A stretch of 64,000 nucleotides of DNA from DASRWI01 sp035654655 (GTDB lineage: Bacteria > Bacteroidota > Ignavibacteria > Ignavibacteriales > Ignavibacteriaceae), in NCBI GenBank assembly GCA_035654655.1, contig DASRWI010000012.1, positions 46,371 to 110,370 of the forward strand. Direction: 5' to 3'. The notes under the pieces are model-generated. The model was not told where the DNA came from. It did no database searches and saw nothing but the letters and a program-made list of their open reading frames with translations. Position 1 is the first letter of the stretch. Every line of letters begins with the position of its first letter. Below are positions 8,237 to 17,997 of this stretch, piece by piece. The translations under genes and the position numbers were made by a program.

Positions 8237-11209
8237 TTACTTCAATAACATCATTTTCTTAGTTTGAACAAAATCATTTGTAACTAATCTATAAAAATAG
8301 ACTCCTGTTCCCAAATTGGAAGCATCAAAGTCCACAGAATATTCTCCCTTAGACTTTTCTCCTTCAAAGAGTTTCATAACTTCTCTTCCAAGTGCATCAT
8401 AGATTACTAAAGATACATTACCATCATTTGGAATAGAGTATCTTATTGTGGTACTTGGGTTAAATGGATTCGGATAATTATCATATAAATGAAATTCTAA
8501 TTGTGAAATTTCTTTATCTTCGTTCTTTGAATATACATCATTCATTCTACTTGGTGTACCATATGGATATGATGCTTTCCAGTTCAATCCTTGTGTATTA
8601 TCATATTGGGGGTTCAGTAATGCAATTGAAGGACCGCCCTTGCTGATTATTGGCCAATCTGTTACATTAAGATATTTAACAGAGTCAATCAGCGTTCCTG
8701 AATTATCAAAAAGCATAACAATATCACTAACATTATTTAAACCATAATTAAGATTACCATATACATTTTTTACATTTAAGTGAAGCGAGTTAAATCTTGA
8801 TGAATCTTTACAAACAACAAGATATCCATTAGCAGTAATGAATGAGCTATCTGGAAAAACAAAAGCGCTATCTATATTACCATCACTTAATTTCCATCCG
8901 CTTATATCAAGTTTTGTTTGAGAAGGGTTATACAATTCAATCCATTCACCACAATCAAAATCGGAAGATGTATTATAGTTTATTTCATTTATTACAGGTT
9001 TGGTAACTGTCAAGGTTATAGGTTCAAAAACTGCTTTAAGTGTATTATTATTGTTTGTAATTATTGTTATATCTGGTGAAGTTGATTGACTAATCCCTTC
9101 CCATCTTACGAACCTATATCCCGGCATTGCAAATGCTTTTACTTTTACAGGAATGTTCATAAAAAAGATATTTAATGAATTATTTTTTTCTACTTCAATA
9201 TTATGAGTATAAACTTTTCCCCAATCAGGATTATTTCTGCTTATGTTTAATGAGTATGAACCATTAATGTTGAATTGAGTGTTTATAAAACTTCTCATAT
9301 AAGTTCTTCTTACTCTGGCAAAATAACGCATCACTTCAATATTGGTTTCCCAGTCAGGACCAAGAGTTATTGATTTAACCCATCTCGATTTATGCCTTGG
9401 TATTTCATTAGCAATATTATTCTTTAAGCTATCAATTACATTTAATACAAAAGTAGAATCAAAAGTAGTATTCATATGAGCAGCGAACCTCTGAACAAAT
9501 TCATTTTTAAATTCTGTATTCGTAAGAAGTTTTCTTAACATTAAAGTTGACCATGGTGGATTTGGCCAATCCGGTCCATCAGTTGCAAGTGCAGCAGCAA
9601 GTGAATTCACATTATACCAGCCTCTGTCATTTCCTCCAAATACGAAATCCACATCATAAAGCAGCCATCTCCATTTACCATTAGGAGAACGTTCTCTCCA
9701 CAACTTCATATTAGAACCAGGCCAATCTCCATTAGCTCCATATAATTGAAGTATTTGGTAATCGATGTAGTCATCAATATCTACAATTGATTTTATATAA
9801 TTATAATTCGCTGAATTTGAAATATCATTATTAGTCAGGAAAGCTATCATTGAATTATATGCTACACCATCGCCATAAGTTGGAGCAACATTTTTTGAAA
9901 TGGATATTAAGTCGATGCTGTCAGGGTTAACACCATAATGTGAGTTTAAAAATTCAGGATTTATTTTTTCAATTAAATCGTGAATACCCCAATAGCGTCC
10001 ATTTATAAAAACAAGGCTTGGTTTATAATGAAGATTTGCAATCTTCATATTTTTTGCTGATAAATTAACCATAAGTCCCTGGCGCAGCATAGTACGCCAC
10101 CAATCCTGTCCACCGCTTCTTAAAACAAAATTATTATAGCTTAAAACTTGAGATTCAGGGAAGAGCCTATAGTTTAATCTTCCCTCACCATATTGGTCTC
10201 TAAAATAAAGGGCAAGGGATTTCATATCATAGATTCTTGAACACCCCCCATAAATTTTAACACCAGCTTTAACGTTAAAGGCTAAAGTTTTATCTTTTTC
10301 AAAAAATTCCAAATTTACAGGACGTTCCCATTCCTGATTCCAGTTCCTTGGTCCAGTTGCACAGTTGCCTGTTATACCTCTTGTACCAACTACATAAATT
10401 CCAGTTGTATCACTGAAGAAATTTGCCGGGTCAGTTACGATAGAGAAAACAGGAAGGTCAGTATTAAAATCTATAAAGTAAGTGCTTACTATAGTGTTGC
10501 TTAAATTATAACCTGACTTAAATGCTCTTGCTGTTACAGTTGTTGTTGAATCTATTTGAATAGGTGACTGGTACAAAATGCTATTAGTTGTTGGAGTTGT
10601 TCCATCTATTGTATAATATATTTGTGCAGCGGAATCTGCATGAGAAATTGATAATGTAAAAGGAGTTTGATAAAATCCACCTTGAAGCGAAAAAACAGGT
10701 TCAGATAATTTGTTATAAAAATTATTGTTGTTATTAGCTAACCCAGGACTTGAAGGTAAAAACTTAAACCAATCAATTCCACCATTTGGATATCTTCCCT
10801 GAGATATATTTTCTCCTTGTTGACCAAAGGACAATGTATCTATTAACTGTCCTGTGGGACTATATAAACCTATTGATTCACCTGAAGCACTCAGCTTGAA
10901 GTTTGTATGAATTCCATTATTCATATCATCAGTCCAGATTATAAGGTATCGTCCTGCAGGAGCATAAACATCGGATGTAAAAACATACTTTTGAGGATTG
11001 CTAAGGTCATCAGTTATTGAGTAATTCTTCAAATTTATTGTATAATTTTCGGAATTATAAATTTCTATCCAGTCAGAATAAGCAAGGTAATGAGGATCAG
11101 GTATGACAGAAATATTATCAGCCATAAACTCATTTATGTATAATCTTTGGGAATAGGAATCACTAAGAGAGATAAGTACAAGTACTATAAAGAAATAAAA
11201 CTTTTTCAT
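8237..11209 (-). CDS. Secreted CotH-kinase / lamin-tail protein with T9SS sorting domain
   Basis: The start at 11209 gives MKKFYFFIVLVLISLS, a clean signal peptide; the frame is open 15 bases further upstream. The 990-residue product holds a lamin-tail domain (about 20-145), a chitobiase-like beta domain (about 170-245), a CotH kinase-like domain (about 255-640, with WRERSPNGKWRWLLYDVDF), an InlB-type B-repeat (about 690-730), a second lamin-tail domain (about 740-880), and a C-terminal sorting domain with NYPNPFNPSTTIRYS ending TKKMMLLK. CotH proteins phosphorylate spore-coat or surface proteins in other bacteria; a surface role here is inference. Export should go through Sec, then the type IX system. 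Confidence 0.88.
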   Translation of the reverse strand: MKKFYFFIVLVLISLSDSYSQRLYINEFMADNISVIPDPHYLAYSDWIEIYNSENYTINLKNYSITDDLSNPQKYVFTSDVYAPAGRYLIIWTDDMNNGIHTNFKLSASGESIGLYSPTGQLIDTLSFGQQGENISQGRYPNGGIDWFKFLPSSPGLANNNNNFYNKLSEPVFSLQGGFYQTPFTLSISHADSAAQIYYTIDGTTPTTNSILYQSPIQIDSTTTVTARAFKSGYNLSNTIVSTYFIDFNTDLPVFSIVTDPANFFSDTTGIYVVGTRGITGNCATGPRNWNQEWERPVNLEFFEKDKTLAFNVKAGVKIYGGCSRIYDMKSLALYFRDQYGEGRLNYRLFPESQVLSYNNFVLRSGGQDWWRTMLRQGLMVNLSAKNMKIANLHYKPSLVFINGRYWGIHDLIEKINPEFLNSHYGVNPDSIDLISISKNVAPTYGDGVAYNSMIAFLTNNDISNSANYNYIKSIVDIDDYIDYQILQLYGANGDWPGSNMKLWRERSPNGKWRWLLYDVDFVFGGNDRGWYNVNSLAAALATDGPDWPNPPWSTLMLRKLLTNTEFKNEFVQRFAAHMNTTFDSTFVLNVIDSLKNNIANEIPRHKSRWVKSITLGPDWETNIEVMRYFARVRRTYMRSFINTQFNINGSYSLNISRNNPDWGKVYTHNIEVEKNNSLNIFFMNIPVKVKAFAMPGYRFVRWEGISQSTSPDITIITNNNNTLKAVFEPITLTVTKPVINEINYNTSSDFDCGEWIELYNPSQTKLDISGWKLSDGNIDSAFVFPDSSFITANGYLVVCKDSSRFNSLHLNVKNVYGNLNYGLNNVSDIVMLFDNSGTLIDSVKYLNVTDWPIISKGGPSIALLNPQYDNTQGLNWKASYPYGTPSRMNDVYSKNEDKEISQLEFHLYDNYPNPFNPSTTIRYSIPNDGNVSLVIYDALGREVMKLFEGEKSKGEYSVDFDASNLGTGVYFYRLVTNDFVQTKKMMLLK

Positions 11210-11380
11210 ATTCAAAGTTAACAAAATAAAATAAGAATCTGCCAGAAAATCCGGAACTTCCGTAAGACCTTTAAAAATGCAGTTTTTATTCGAAAATAAT
11301 ATATTGATAATATTTTGTATTTCTTTGGAATTAGTTATTATTATATATTACAAGTTATTCTATATTTTTTAAATAATATT

Positions 11381-13672
11381 ATGTTCAATAGCAATAAAGC
11401 CGGCATACTGCAGGATAACAGCCTTTTCAAAAATGTGGATACTGCACGCCTTAAAGTTCGATACTCTCCTAAAGGAGTTTTACCTGTTAGAGAAGGAGAT
11501 ATCGTTTTCCAAAAAGGAGATGAGGCTGATTTTATCTATTTAGTTATTGAAGGTGAGATTAAAGTAAAAATTAATGATAAATTCCCTGTCATTAAAAATT
11601 ATAAAAAGGGTGATTTTTTTGGCGAAAAAGAAATCATTGAAAAAACTAATAGAATAAGCAGTGCGGTTGCTGAAATAAATACTCTTCTTTATCCATTCAA
11701 AAAAAATCAAATTATTGAATATGGCTCAAAAGACCGTACATTACTTGGGAATTTAACCAGGCATTATCAAAACACGTCGAAAGGTGATTCCGAAGATTCA
11801 AATGTTACTAAGGGGCAATCTGATTTTATAGATAGAAACTTTATCAATCCTGAAAATGGTGAGCAGACTGAGTTTATAGATTTTGATCTGCCTCAATATG
11901 ATATTGATTTGAACATACCTCCGGAAATCCTGGAACAGGAAAAAGAACAGTTTATCCTGGAAGATCAACCTACAGAAAATATTCAACAGGAACTTTCGGA
12001 TGAAGTTTATAAAGAGGTTATTCCTGAAGAAAATATTAATAATCAGGATGATATATTTCTTGCCGATTTAGATTTTACGTTAAATGAAGAAGATAAAAAA
12101 CTACTTGATGATGTAAATATTGAATCTGATGAAATTACTGAAAAACTGGACGGAATAAATTTTGATTTAAATGATGAGGAATTTTCAAAGCTTGAAGATG
12201 AAGTTAATAAGCAGGCTGAAAATGAAAATAAGTTTGATTCACAGCTTGATGATAATATTTTCGATTCATTTGATGTAGATGTATCTTTAAATAAAACTGA
12301 ACCGGAAAAATTCAATTTTGATTTTCCTATTGAGGAACCTGAGAGTTCTGAAGAAGAAAAATTATTTGAAGATTTTCAATCTGATATAATTCCTGAGCAG
12401 GAAGTTCAAAATGAAAAAATAAATTTTTCACTGGATGAATATTTAAAACTAAACGAAGAAGGAATTATTGAAGAGCCTGAAGCTCCTGAAAAATTCACTC
12501 TTGATGATATTAGTGATAAACTGGAAGAAGAATTAAATATAAAAGATAAGCCTCAAGATGACCCTGCAATTATTTTTGAAGATGAAGAAGAGCCTGAATT
12601 AGAAGAATTATTTGAAACGGAAGATTTGAGTGATTTAGATTTATTAGATACAGATGATAATATTAATAAACTCTTTGAAGATGATGATTTAATTTTTGAC
12701 AATAATACTTCTACTTCGGAACAACAATTATTTGAGCCTGAAGATGAAAATTTATCTGAAAATGGCAGAAATAAAAGCAACCACGTTGATGATAAGCAAT
12801 TAAAAGAAAAACTTTTTGAGAATGAAGATTTTTCTGTAGATAAACCATCTGAAAAATTATTCGAAGATGAAGATATATTTAGTGCATCTCTTGAAGATGA
12901 TCTGAATAAACAGGAATGGGATTTTCTCGGAGAAAATTCTAAAAATATAAATATTGACGAAGATACTAATGTAACAGGGGAAGTAACAAAAGATGAAGAG
13001 ATTCATCCATTATCATATACAGAATTAAGAGACAGACTAAAGGACCTAAGCTTTATGGCAAATTATTTTCTAGAAGATTTATCAGGGCCAATCGAGATTA
13101 TAAATAGCTCAGCTAAATTTTTATTAAATAAAGATTTGCCTGAGGAAGCAAAAAATGCTGTCAATTTGATAATTGAACAGGCAAGTAGGATCAATGAATC
13201 AATTAAAACTACCATAGACTTTACCGAGAGCAAACAGAATTCAAAATTAGAATCTAAGAACCTTAATGATGTACTTGATTCAATATTAACTAATCTTGCC
13301 GAATATACAGATAAGTATAATGTTAAACTTTATAAAAAGTATGATGAAAGCGAAATCTTAAATCTTGATGAAAATAAAATATATCAAGCTTTTTATCAGA
13401 TAATTAAATATTCCTGCAAGATGGCTGCTGAACAGGGAAGATTGTATTTTTCTACCAGGAAGGAAGGAAATACAATAATGATTGAAGTCCGTATACCAAA
13501 TTATTATTTAACCGATGAACAGATGGAAGCACTGTTTGAACCATTTGGAAATGAACGTTTAGGATTTGGACTTGCATTAGCTCAGAAAATATTTGAAGAG
13601 CATGGTGCATTCCTTAAAGTTGAAAGAAAAGAAACCAAAGGAACTATTTTCAGAATTTTATTCTTTGCTTAA
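11381..13672 (+). CDS. Cyclic-nucleotide-binding protein with acidic linker and degenerate histidine-kinase module
   Basis: The ATG at 11381 (MFNSNKAGILQ) avoids a hydrophobic 22-residue extension that no cNMP-binding domain needs. The 763-residue protein has a cyclic-nucleotide-binding beta barrel (about 25-125), a very acidic low-complexity linker (about 140-540) with six LFE motifs followed by acidic residues (such as KLFEDEDIF), and a histidine-kinase-like C-terminus (about 545-763). The kinase module lacks the phospho-accepting His (Glu565 in FLEDLSGPI), the N-box Asn and the DxGxG of the G1 box. Only the G2-like LGFGLALAQ is kept. It is probably a pseudokinase signalling protein. The stop precedes miaA by only 3 bases. 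Confidence 0.75.
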   Translation: MFNSNKAGILQDNSLFKNVDTARLKVRYSPKGVLPVREGDIVFQKGDEADFIYLVIEGEIKVKINDKFPVIKNYKKGDFFGEKEIIEKTNRISSAVAEINTLLYPFKKNQIIEYGSKDRTLLGNLTRHYQNTSKGDSEDSNVTKGQSDFIDRNFINPENGEQTEFIDFDLPQYDIDLNIPPEILEQEKEQFILEDQPTENIQQELSDEVYKEVIPEENINNQDDIFLADLDFTLNEEDKKLLDDVNIESDEITEKLDGINFDLNDEEFSKLEDEVNKQAENENKFDSQLDDNIFDSFDVDVSLNKTEPEKFNFDFPIEEPESSEEEKLFEDFQSDIIPEQEVQNEKINFSLDEYLKLNEEGIIEEPEAPEKFTLDDISDKLEEELNIKDKPQDDPAIIFEDEEEPELEELFETEDLSDLDLLDTDDNINKLFEDDDLIFDNNTSTSEQQLFEPEDENLSENGRNKSNHVDDKQLKEKLFENEDFSVDKPSEKLFEDEDIFSASLEDDLNKQEWDFLGENSKNINIDEDTNVTGEVTKDEEIHPLSYTELRDRLKDLSFMANYFLEDLSGPIEIINSSAKFLLNKDLPEEAKNAVNLIIEQASRINESIKTTIDFTESKQNSKLESKNLNDVLDSILTNLAEYTDKYNVKLYKKYDESEILNLDENKIYQAFYQIIKYSCKMAAEQGRLYFSTRKEGNTIMIEVRIPNYYLTDEQMEALFEPFGNERLGFGLALAQKIFEEHGAFLKVERKETKGTIFRILFFA

Positions 13673-13675
13673 TGA

Positions 13676-14581
13676 TTGCATAAATTAATTACCATATTAG
13701 GACCAACAGCTGTTGGTAAAACTTTTTTAGCTGCACAACTCGCCTACAAATTTAATGGAGAAATAATATCAGCAGATTCCCGTCAGGTTTATAAAAAACT
13801 AAATATTGGCACCGGGAAAGACTACTCAGATTATATTGTTAACGGTACTCATATAAAATACCATCTTATAGATATTATTGACCCATCAGAAGAATATAGC
13901 CTTTTTAAATTTCAGGAAGATTTTTATAAAACTTTTGAAGATATAAATTCAAGAAAAAAACTTCCTTTTTTAGTTGGTGGAACGGGACTATACCTGAGTT
14001 GTATTATTCAGGAGTACAAACTTAATAAAGCTGATTTTAAAACCAATTATGCAGAAGAGCTTGAACAACTTAGTCTTAAAGAACTTCAAAAGAAATTATT
14101 AGAATTAAATCCTTCACTTCACAATACAACAGACTTACTTAGCAAAGAAAGAGCAATAAGAAGAATTATTGTTCTAATGGAAAAGGAAAATGGAAAAGAA
14201 CATAATTTTCCTAAATTAAAACACTTGATTATTGGTGTTATTGCCGATAGGGGAATGGTTATTAAGAGAATTGAAACAAGATTAAAGGAGCGTCTTCAAA
14301 ATGGAATGATAGAAGAAATAAAAAGTCTTCTTGATAAGGGGTATTCTCCTGAAAGATTGATTTCACTTGGTTTGGAATATAAATTTTTAACTCAATATGC
14401 CTTAGGTGAATTGAATTATAATGATATGCACCAAAAACTGCGGTCTGCTATAGTTGCATTTTCAAAAAGACAAATGGGTTGGTATCACAAAATGGAACGT
14501 ATGGGTGTGAAAATAAATTGGATACATAAGGGAGATATTTATAAGGCTGAAGAATTAATTTCAGAATTCTTATATGAATAA
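13676..14581 (+). CDS. miaA: tRNA dimethylallyltransferase MiaA
   Basis: A 301-residue enzyme that adds a dimethylallyl group to A37 of tRNAs reading UNN codons. The P-loop GPTAVGKT is at residues 9-16, followed by ISADSRQVYKKLNIGTGK, both diagnostic of MiaA, and the GGTGLY motif around 101-106. The length is normal. The start appears to be TTG (13676), because the nearby ATG at 13672 runs into a stop after three codons. It begins 3 bases after the cNMP-binding gene and overlaps the next gene by 8 bases, so a shared transcript is likely. Confidence 0.93.
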   Translation: MHKLITILGPTAVGKTFLAAQLAYKFNGEIISADSRQVYKKLNIGTGKDYSDYIVNGTHIKYHLIDIIDPSEEYSLFKFQEDFYKTFEDINSRKKLPFLVGGTGLYLSCIIQEYKLNKADFKTNYAEELEQLSLKELQKKLLELNPSLHNTTDLLSKERAIRRIIVLMEKENGKEHNFPKLKHLIIGVIADRGMVIKRIETRLKERLQNGMIEEIKSLLDKGYSPERLISLGLEYKFLTQYALGELNYNDMHQKLRSAIVAFSKRQMGWYHKMERMGVKINWIHKGDIYKAEELISEFLYE

Positions 14582-15854
14582 CCTTCCGATTGAAGTCGCT
14601 GCTTATCTAAAAAAATATGAATTCAAGCCTTATCAAGTTATTACAAATAAAAATAAATTATATAAAAACATCATTGTAATTCCAGTACTTAATGAATTAG
14701 AAAATATAAAAAAATTATTACCTTCTTTATTGAATGGGAAAATAAAACCTGTAGACAATAATTTAATTTTGTTTGTAATAAACAATTCTGTCAATGAAGA
14801 TAATTCTGAAAACCTAAAGACAATTGCTTACCTGAATAAAGAACAGAAAGAAGAAAAAAATTTTAATATTGCGTATATAGATGGCTGTACAAATGATAAT
14901 GCCTTACCTGAAAAAGATGCAGGTGTAGGATTAGCCAGAAAAATTGGGTTGGATACAGCCTTAAAATATTTTGATTATGATTCATCAAACAAAAATTTAT
15001 TAATTTGTCTTGATGCTGATTGTGTAGTATCTGAGAATTATCTTGAAGAAATAATTACTCAGTTTAATAAAAATAATTACCATGCAGGTTGCGTAAACTA
15101 TGCCCATCAATTTGATGAAGAACAGCATATAGAAGCAATAATTAATTATGAAATATTTTTAAGATATTATGTATTAGGTCTGAAGTATGCTAAATCTCCT
15201 TATGCCTTTAATACAATCGGTTCCACTATGATATGCGATGTGAGTGCATATATAAAAGTTGAAGGAATGAATAAGAGAAAAGCAGCTGAAGATTTTTATT
15301 TTATGGAAAAACTTGGAAAGCATTATAAAATCCATTTACTAAAGGATGCTTATGTTTATCCATCTTCAAGGGAGTCATATAGAGTTCCTTTTGGAACGGG
15401 AAGAAGTATGACCAACTATACTCATCATCCTGAAATAATGCACAAGCTTTATGATTCTGAAGTATTTGATGTGTTGCATAAATGGAATAAATTATTTAAT
15501 AATGAAGATTTTTATGATGCTAAATATTATTTAGAACAATCATCAGCAGTAAATGTTCATCTATACAACTTTTTAGTTGAACAAAAATTAATCGATAGTT
15601 ATTCTAAAATATTATTAAACAGTAAAGATGGAAAGCAGCTTCATAAACAGAAGATAAGATGGTTTGATGGATTTAGAACCTTGAAATTTGTTCATTATTT
15701 TAGAGATAATGCTCAACATAATATAAATATGTTTGATGCACTTGATAAACTTTTTAATTTATTTAATGTAAATAGCGGAATAAAAAGATATAAGGATATA
15801 CCTGATGTTGAAACACAAAAAGAGTATATGAATATATTAAGAACATTAACTTAA
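14574..15854 (+). CDS. Glycosyltransferase family 2-like protein
   Basis: A 426-residue protein with a GT-A fold signature: an N-terminal VIPVLNELENIKKLL stretch (about 35-50) and a metal-binding DxD-like LDADCVV (about 145-151). It ends with a charged helical region. No membrane segment or export signal is seen, so it should act in the cytoplasm or on its inner face. Donor and acceptor cannot be told. The gene overlaps miaA by 8 bases and abuts the FAD oxidase gene with no gap. Confidence 0.75.
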   Translation: MNNLPIEVAAYLKKYEFKPYQVITNKNKLYKNIIVIPVLNELENIKKLLPSLLNGKIKPVDNNLILFVINNSVNEDNSENLKTIAYLNKEQKEEKNFNIAYIDGCTNDNALPEKDAGVGLARKIGLDTALKYFDYDSSNKNLLICLDADCVVSENYLEEIITQFNKNNYHAGCVNYAHQFDEEQHIEAIINYEIFLRYYVLGLKYAKSPYAFNTIGSTMICDVSAYIKVEGMNKRKAAEDFYFMEKLGKHYKIHLLKDAYVYPSSRESYRVPFGTGRSMTNYTHHPEIMHKLYDSEVFDVLHKWNKLFNNEDFYDAKYYLEQSSAVNVHLYNFLVEQKLIDSYSKILLNSKDGKQLHKQKIRWFDGFRTLKFVHYFRDNAQHNINMFDALDKLFNLFNVNSGIKRYKDIPDVETQKEYMNILRTLT

Positions 15855-17321
15855 ATGAAAATTAAAACAAACCGGGATGAGATTTTAGATTATCTATCAG
15901 ATGCTTCCAACTATAAAGGAACCTGCGAAGCAGTATATTTTCCTGAAAATATTTCTGACTTAAAGAAAGCGATGAAGGATTGCTATGATAAGGCTATTCC
16001 AGTCACTATTTCAGGCAGTGGCACAGGTTTATCCGGGGGTCGGGTACCAGAGGAGGGAATTGTAATATCAACCTCAATGTTAAACAAAATTATAGATATA
16101 AACGAAAATGAAAAATTTGCTGTGGTGGAACCTGGTGTTATTCTCAACGACCTCATCAGTGCATTGAGTGAAAAGAATTTATTATATCCACCTGACCCCA
16201 CAGAAGGAAATTGTTTTATTGGAGGAACAATAGCAACAAATGCTTCAGGCGAAAAAAGTTTTAAGTATGGAGCAACAAGAAGGCATATACTTGAACTTAA
16301 AGTTATTCTTCCAAATGGTGATACCTTAAATCTTAAAAGAGGAGAATTGTTCGCAGAAGGTTTTAAATTTCAGTTAAAATCTGATGAAGGTAACATTTTT
16401 AATCTTAATTTACCTGAATATAAAATGCCCGAAACAAAAAATGCTTCAGGTTATTTTGTTAAAAAAAATATGGATGCGATTGATTTGTTCATAGGATCTG
16501 AAGGAACATTAGGAGTGATAGCTGAAGCAAAATTAAAGCTGATAAAGAAACCAGAAAAAATATTTTCCGCAGTAATATTTTTTAATAATGATATTGATGC
16601 TCTTAATTTTATTGTTGAGGTAAGGGACAGGTCTAAAGGTAATGATGATATTATAAATGCTTTAGCTCTTGAATTCATAGATGGCAATGCACTTGCATTT
16701 ATTAAAGAAGAATATCCTCAATTAAAGGAGGAATATAAGGCTGCAGTATGGTTTGAACAGGATTTATTATATAATGAAGACGAAAAGTTAATAGCTTCAT
16801 TAACAGAATTAATAAAAAAATACAATGCGAATGAAGAAGAAATCTGGATGGCTTTTAACGATAAGGAAGTCGCCGAACTTAAGAAATTCAGACATACTTT
16901 TCCCGTAAAGGTAAATGAATACTTAGCGAAAAATAATTTTAAAAAATTGGGAACAGATACTGCTGTACCTGATAATAAATTTGTTGAGTTTTATAATTTT
17001 AATATACAAACTATAAAAGAAAGCAAATTAAACTATGTTGTTTATGGACATTTTGGAAACAGTCACATTCATTTAAATATGCTGCCAAAAAATGATAACG
17101 AATATAAATTAGGAAAAAAGGTTTATATGCAGCTTTGTAAAAAAGCTGTTGAACTGGGTGGAACTGTTTCTGCTGAGCACGGAATTGGAAAATTGAAAAC
17201 AGATTACCTTAAAATGATGTACGGGGCAGAAGTTATAAATAAAATGTTTAAACTAAAGAAAACTCTTGATCCAAAAAATATTTTAGGAAGAGGAAACTTG
17301 ATTAAAAATATTTCAAAATAA
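15855..17321 (+). CDS. FAD-linked oxidase, GlcD / D-lactate dehydrogenase type
   Basis: A 488-residue flavoenzyme of the PCMH/VAO family. The FAD-binding domain holds TISGSGTGLSGGRVPE (about 50-65) and PPDPTEGNCFIGGTIATNA (about 116-135). The C-terminal FAD-oxidase domain ends with YGHFGNSHIHLN and GGTVSAEHGIGKLK, which supply the active-site histidines. Such enzymes oxidise D-lactate, glycolate or related 2-hydroxy acids. No GlcE/GlcF partner or iron-sulfur domain is encoded next to it, so the electron acceptor is unknown. Its ATG directly follows the preceding stop. Confidence 0.88.
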   Translation: MKIKTNRDEILDYLSDASNYKGTCEAVYFPENISDLKKAMKDCYDKAIPVTISGSGTGLSGGRVPEEGIVISTSMLNKIIDINENEKFAVVEPGVILNDLISALSEKNLLYPPDPTEGNCFIGGTIATNASGEKSFKYGATRRHILELKVILPNGDTLNLKRGELFAEGFKFQLKSDEGNIFNLNLPEYKMPETKNASGYFVKKNMDAIDLFIGSEGTLGVIAEAKLKLIKKPEKIFSAVIFFNNDIDALNFIVEVRDRSKGNDDIINALALEFIDGNALAFIKEEYPQLKEEYKAAVWFEQDLLYNEDEKLIASLTELIKKYNANEEEIWMAFNDKEVAELKKFRHTFPVKVNEYLAKNNFKKLGTDTAVPDNKFVEFYNFNIQTIKESKLNYVVYGHFGNSHIHLNMLPKNDNEYKLGKKVYMQLCKKAVELGGTVSAEHGIGKLKTDYLKMMYGAEVINKMFKLKKTLDPKNILGRGNLIKNISK

Positions 17322-17400
17322 TTTTTGATTTTTTGAAATAATCTAAAGAATTTAGAGGAGCTAATAACTATAATTTCTGAATTAACTTGAGGTTTGTTAT

Positions 17401-17940
17401 ATGAAAAAGTTCTTGATTCTTTTTTTATTCGTTCTTGCCAGTAATTCTTTTTTATTCCCACAAAAAATTTATAAGACAATTCCAAACCCGGTTGAAGGTA
17501 TTGAATGGGGAATGAGCTATGATGATGTAACGGATGAAAGAGATGATTTACGAGAGTTAAACAGCAGTGTTTGCTATGAGGATGCTATAAATGATGGAAG
17601 GTCAGAAAGAATATTTTATCACTTCAAAAATAATCAGCTTTATATGATAGCTGTTTTCTACGAAGATTATTCTATGAACTATATAAAAGATTTTGAAAAA
17701 ATTGAAAAAGAGAAAATATTTGAAGAATATGGCAGAAGAGAATGGAACTATGAATGGATAAAAGACCAGTACAAAGGCAAGCCTGATATGTATGAACTTG
17801 CTGTTAAGTTTAAAGAATTAGTCATTAGTACTACAACTGAGTTAATGGGAGGGAAAATCATTCATTCATTAGCTAATGATGGTGATGAAAATGAAATTCA
17901 GCATTCGTTAATTTATGTGAGTACTGATTATTCGGAATAA
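17401..17940 (+). CDS. Secreted protein of unknown function (EWGM paralogue 1)
   Basis: A 179-residue protein with a signal peptide (MKKFLILFLFVLASNSFLF). I do not recognise the family. The mature part starts with VEGIEWGMSYDDV and contains FYHFKNNQLYMIAV and YIKDFEKIEKE. These match the protein at 20275-20841 in order and spacing (RGLEWGMTMSDV, VHYQFAEGKLCNI, YIKDYEEVEKE), so the two are paralogues. It is followed by a strong bidirectional hairpin. It is probably periplasmic or outer-membrane associated. Confidence 0.65.
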   Translation: MKKFLILFLFVLASNSFLFPQKIYKTIPNPVEGIEWGMSYDDVTDERDDLRELNSSVCYEDAINDGRSERIFYHFKNNQLYMIAVFYEDYSMNYIKDFEKIEKEKIFEEYGRREWNYEWIKDQYKGKPDMYELAVKFKELVISTTTELMGGKIIHSLANDGDENEIQHSLIYVSTDYSE

Positions 17941-17960
17941 ACCATTTAGAATCAAATTTG

Positions 17961-17994
17961 CAAAAGGGAAGAGTAAAAAAACTTTTTCCTTTTG
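17961..17994. terminator. Bidirectional rho-independent terminator
   Basis: A hairpin with arms 17961-17974 and 17981-17994 (12 of 14 pairs) sits between two convergent genes, with A- and T-rich flanks on both sides. It can end transcripts from both the EWGM gene and the sensor kinase. Confidence 0.7.
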
Positions 17995-17997
17995 CTT

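Noticed and set aside
12043..12780. Antisense serine-rich ORFs opposite the cNMP-binding gene
   Set aside because: They are shadows of the Asp/Glu-rich codons on the other strand; the acidic protein explains the composition.
15855..17321. Three-subunit glycolate oxidase operon glcDEF
   Set aside because: Only the GlcD-type gene is present; neighbours are a glycosyltransferase and an unrelated secreted protein.
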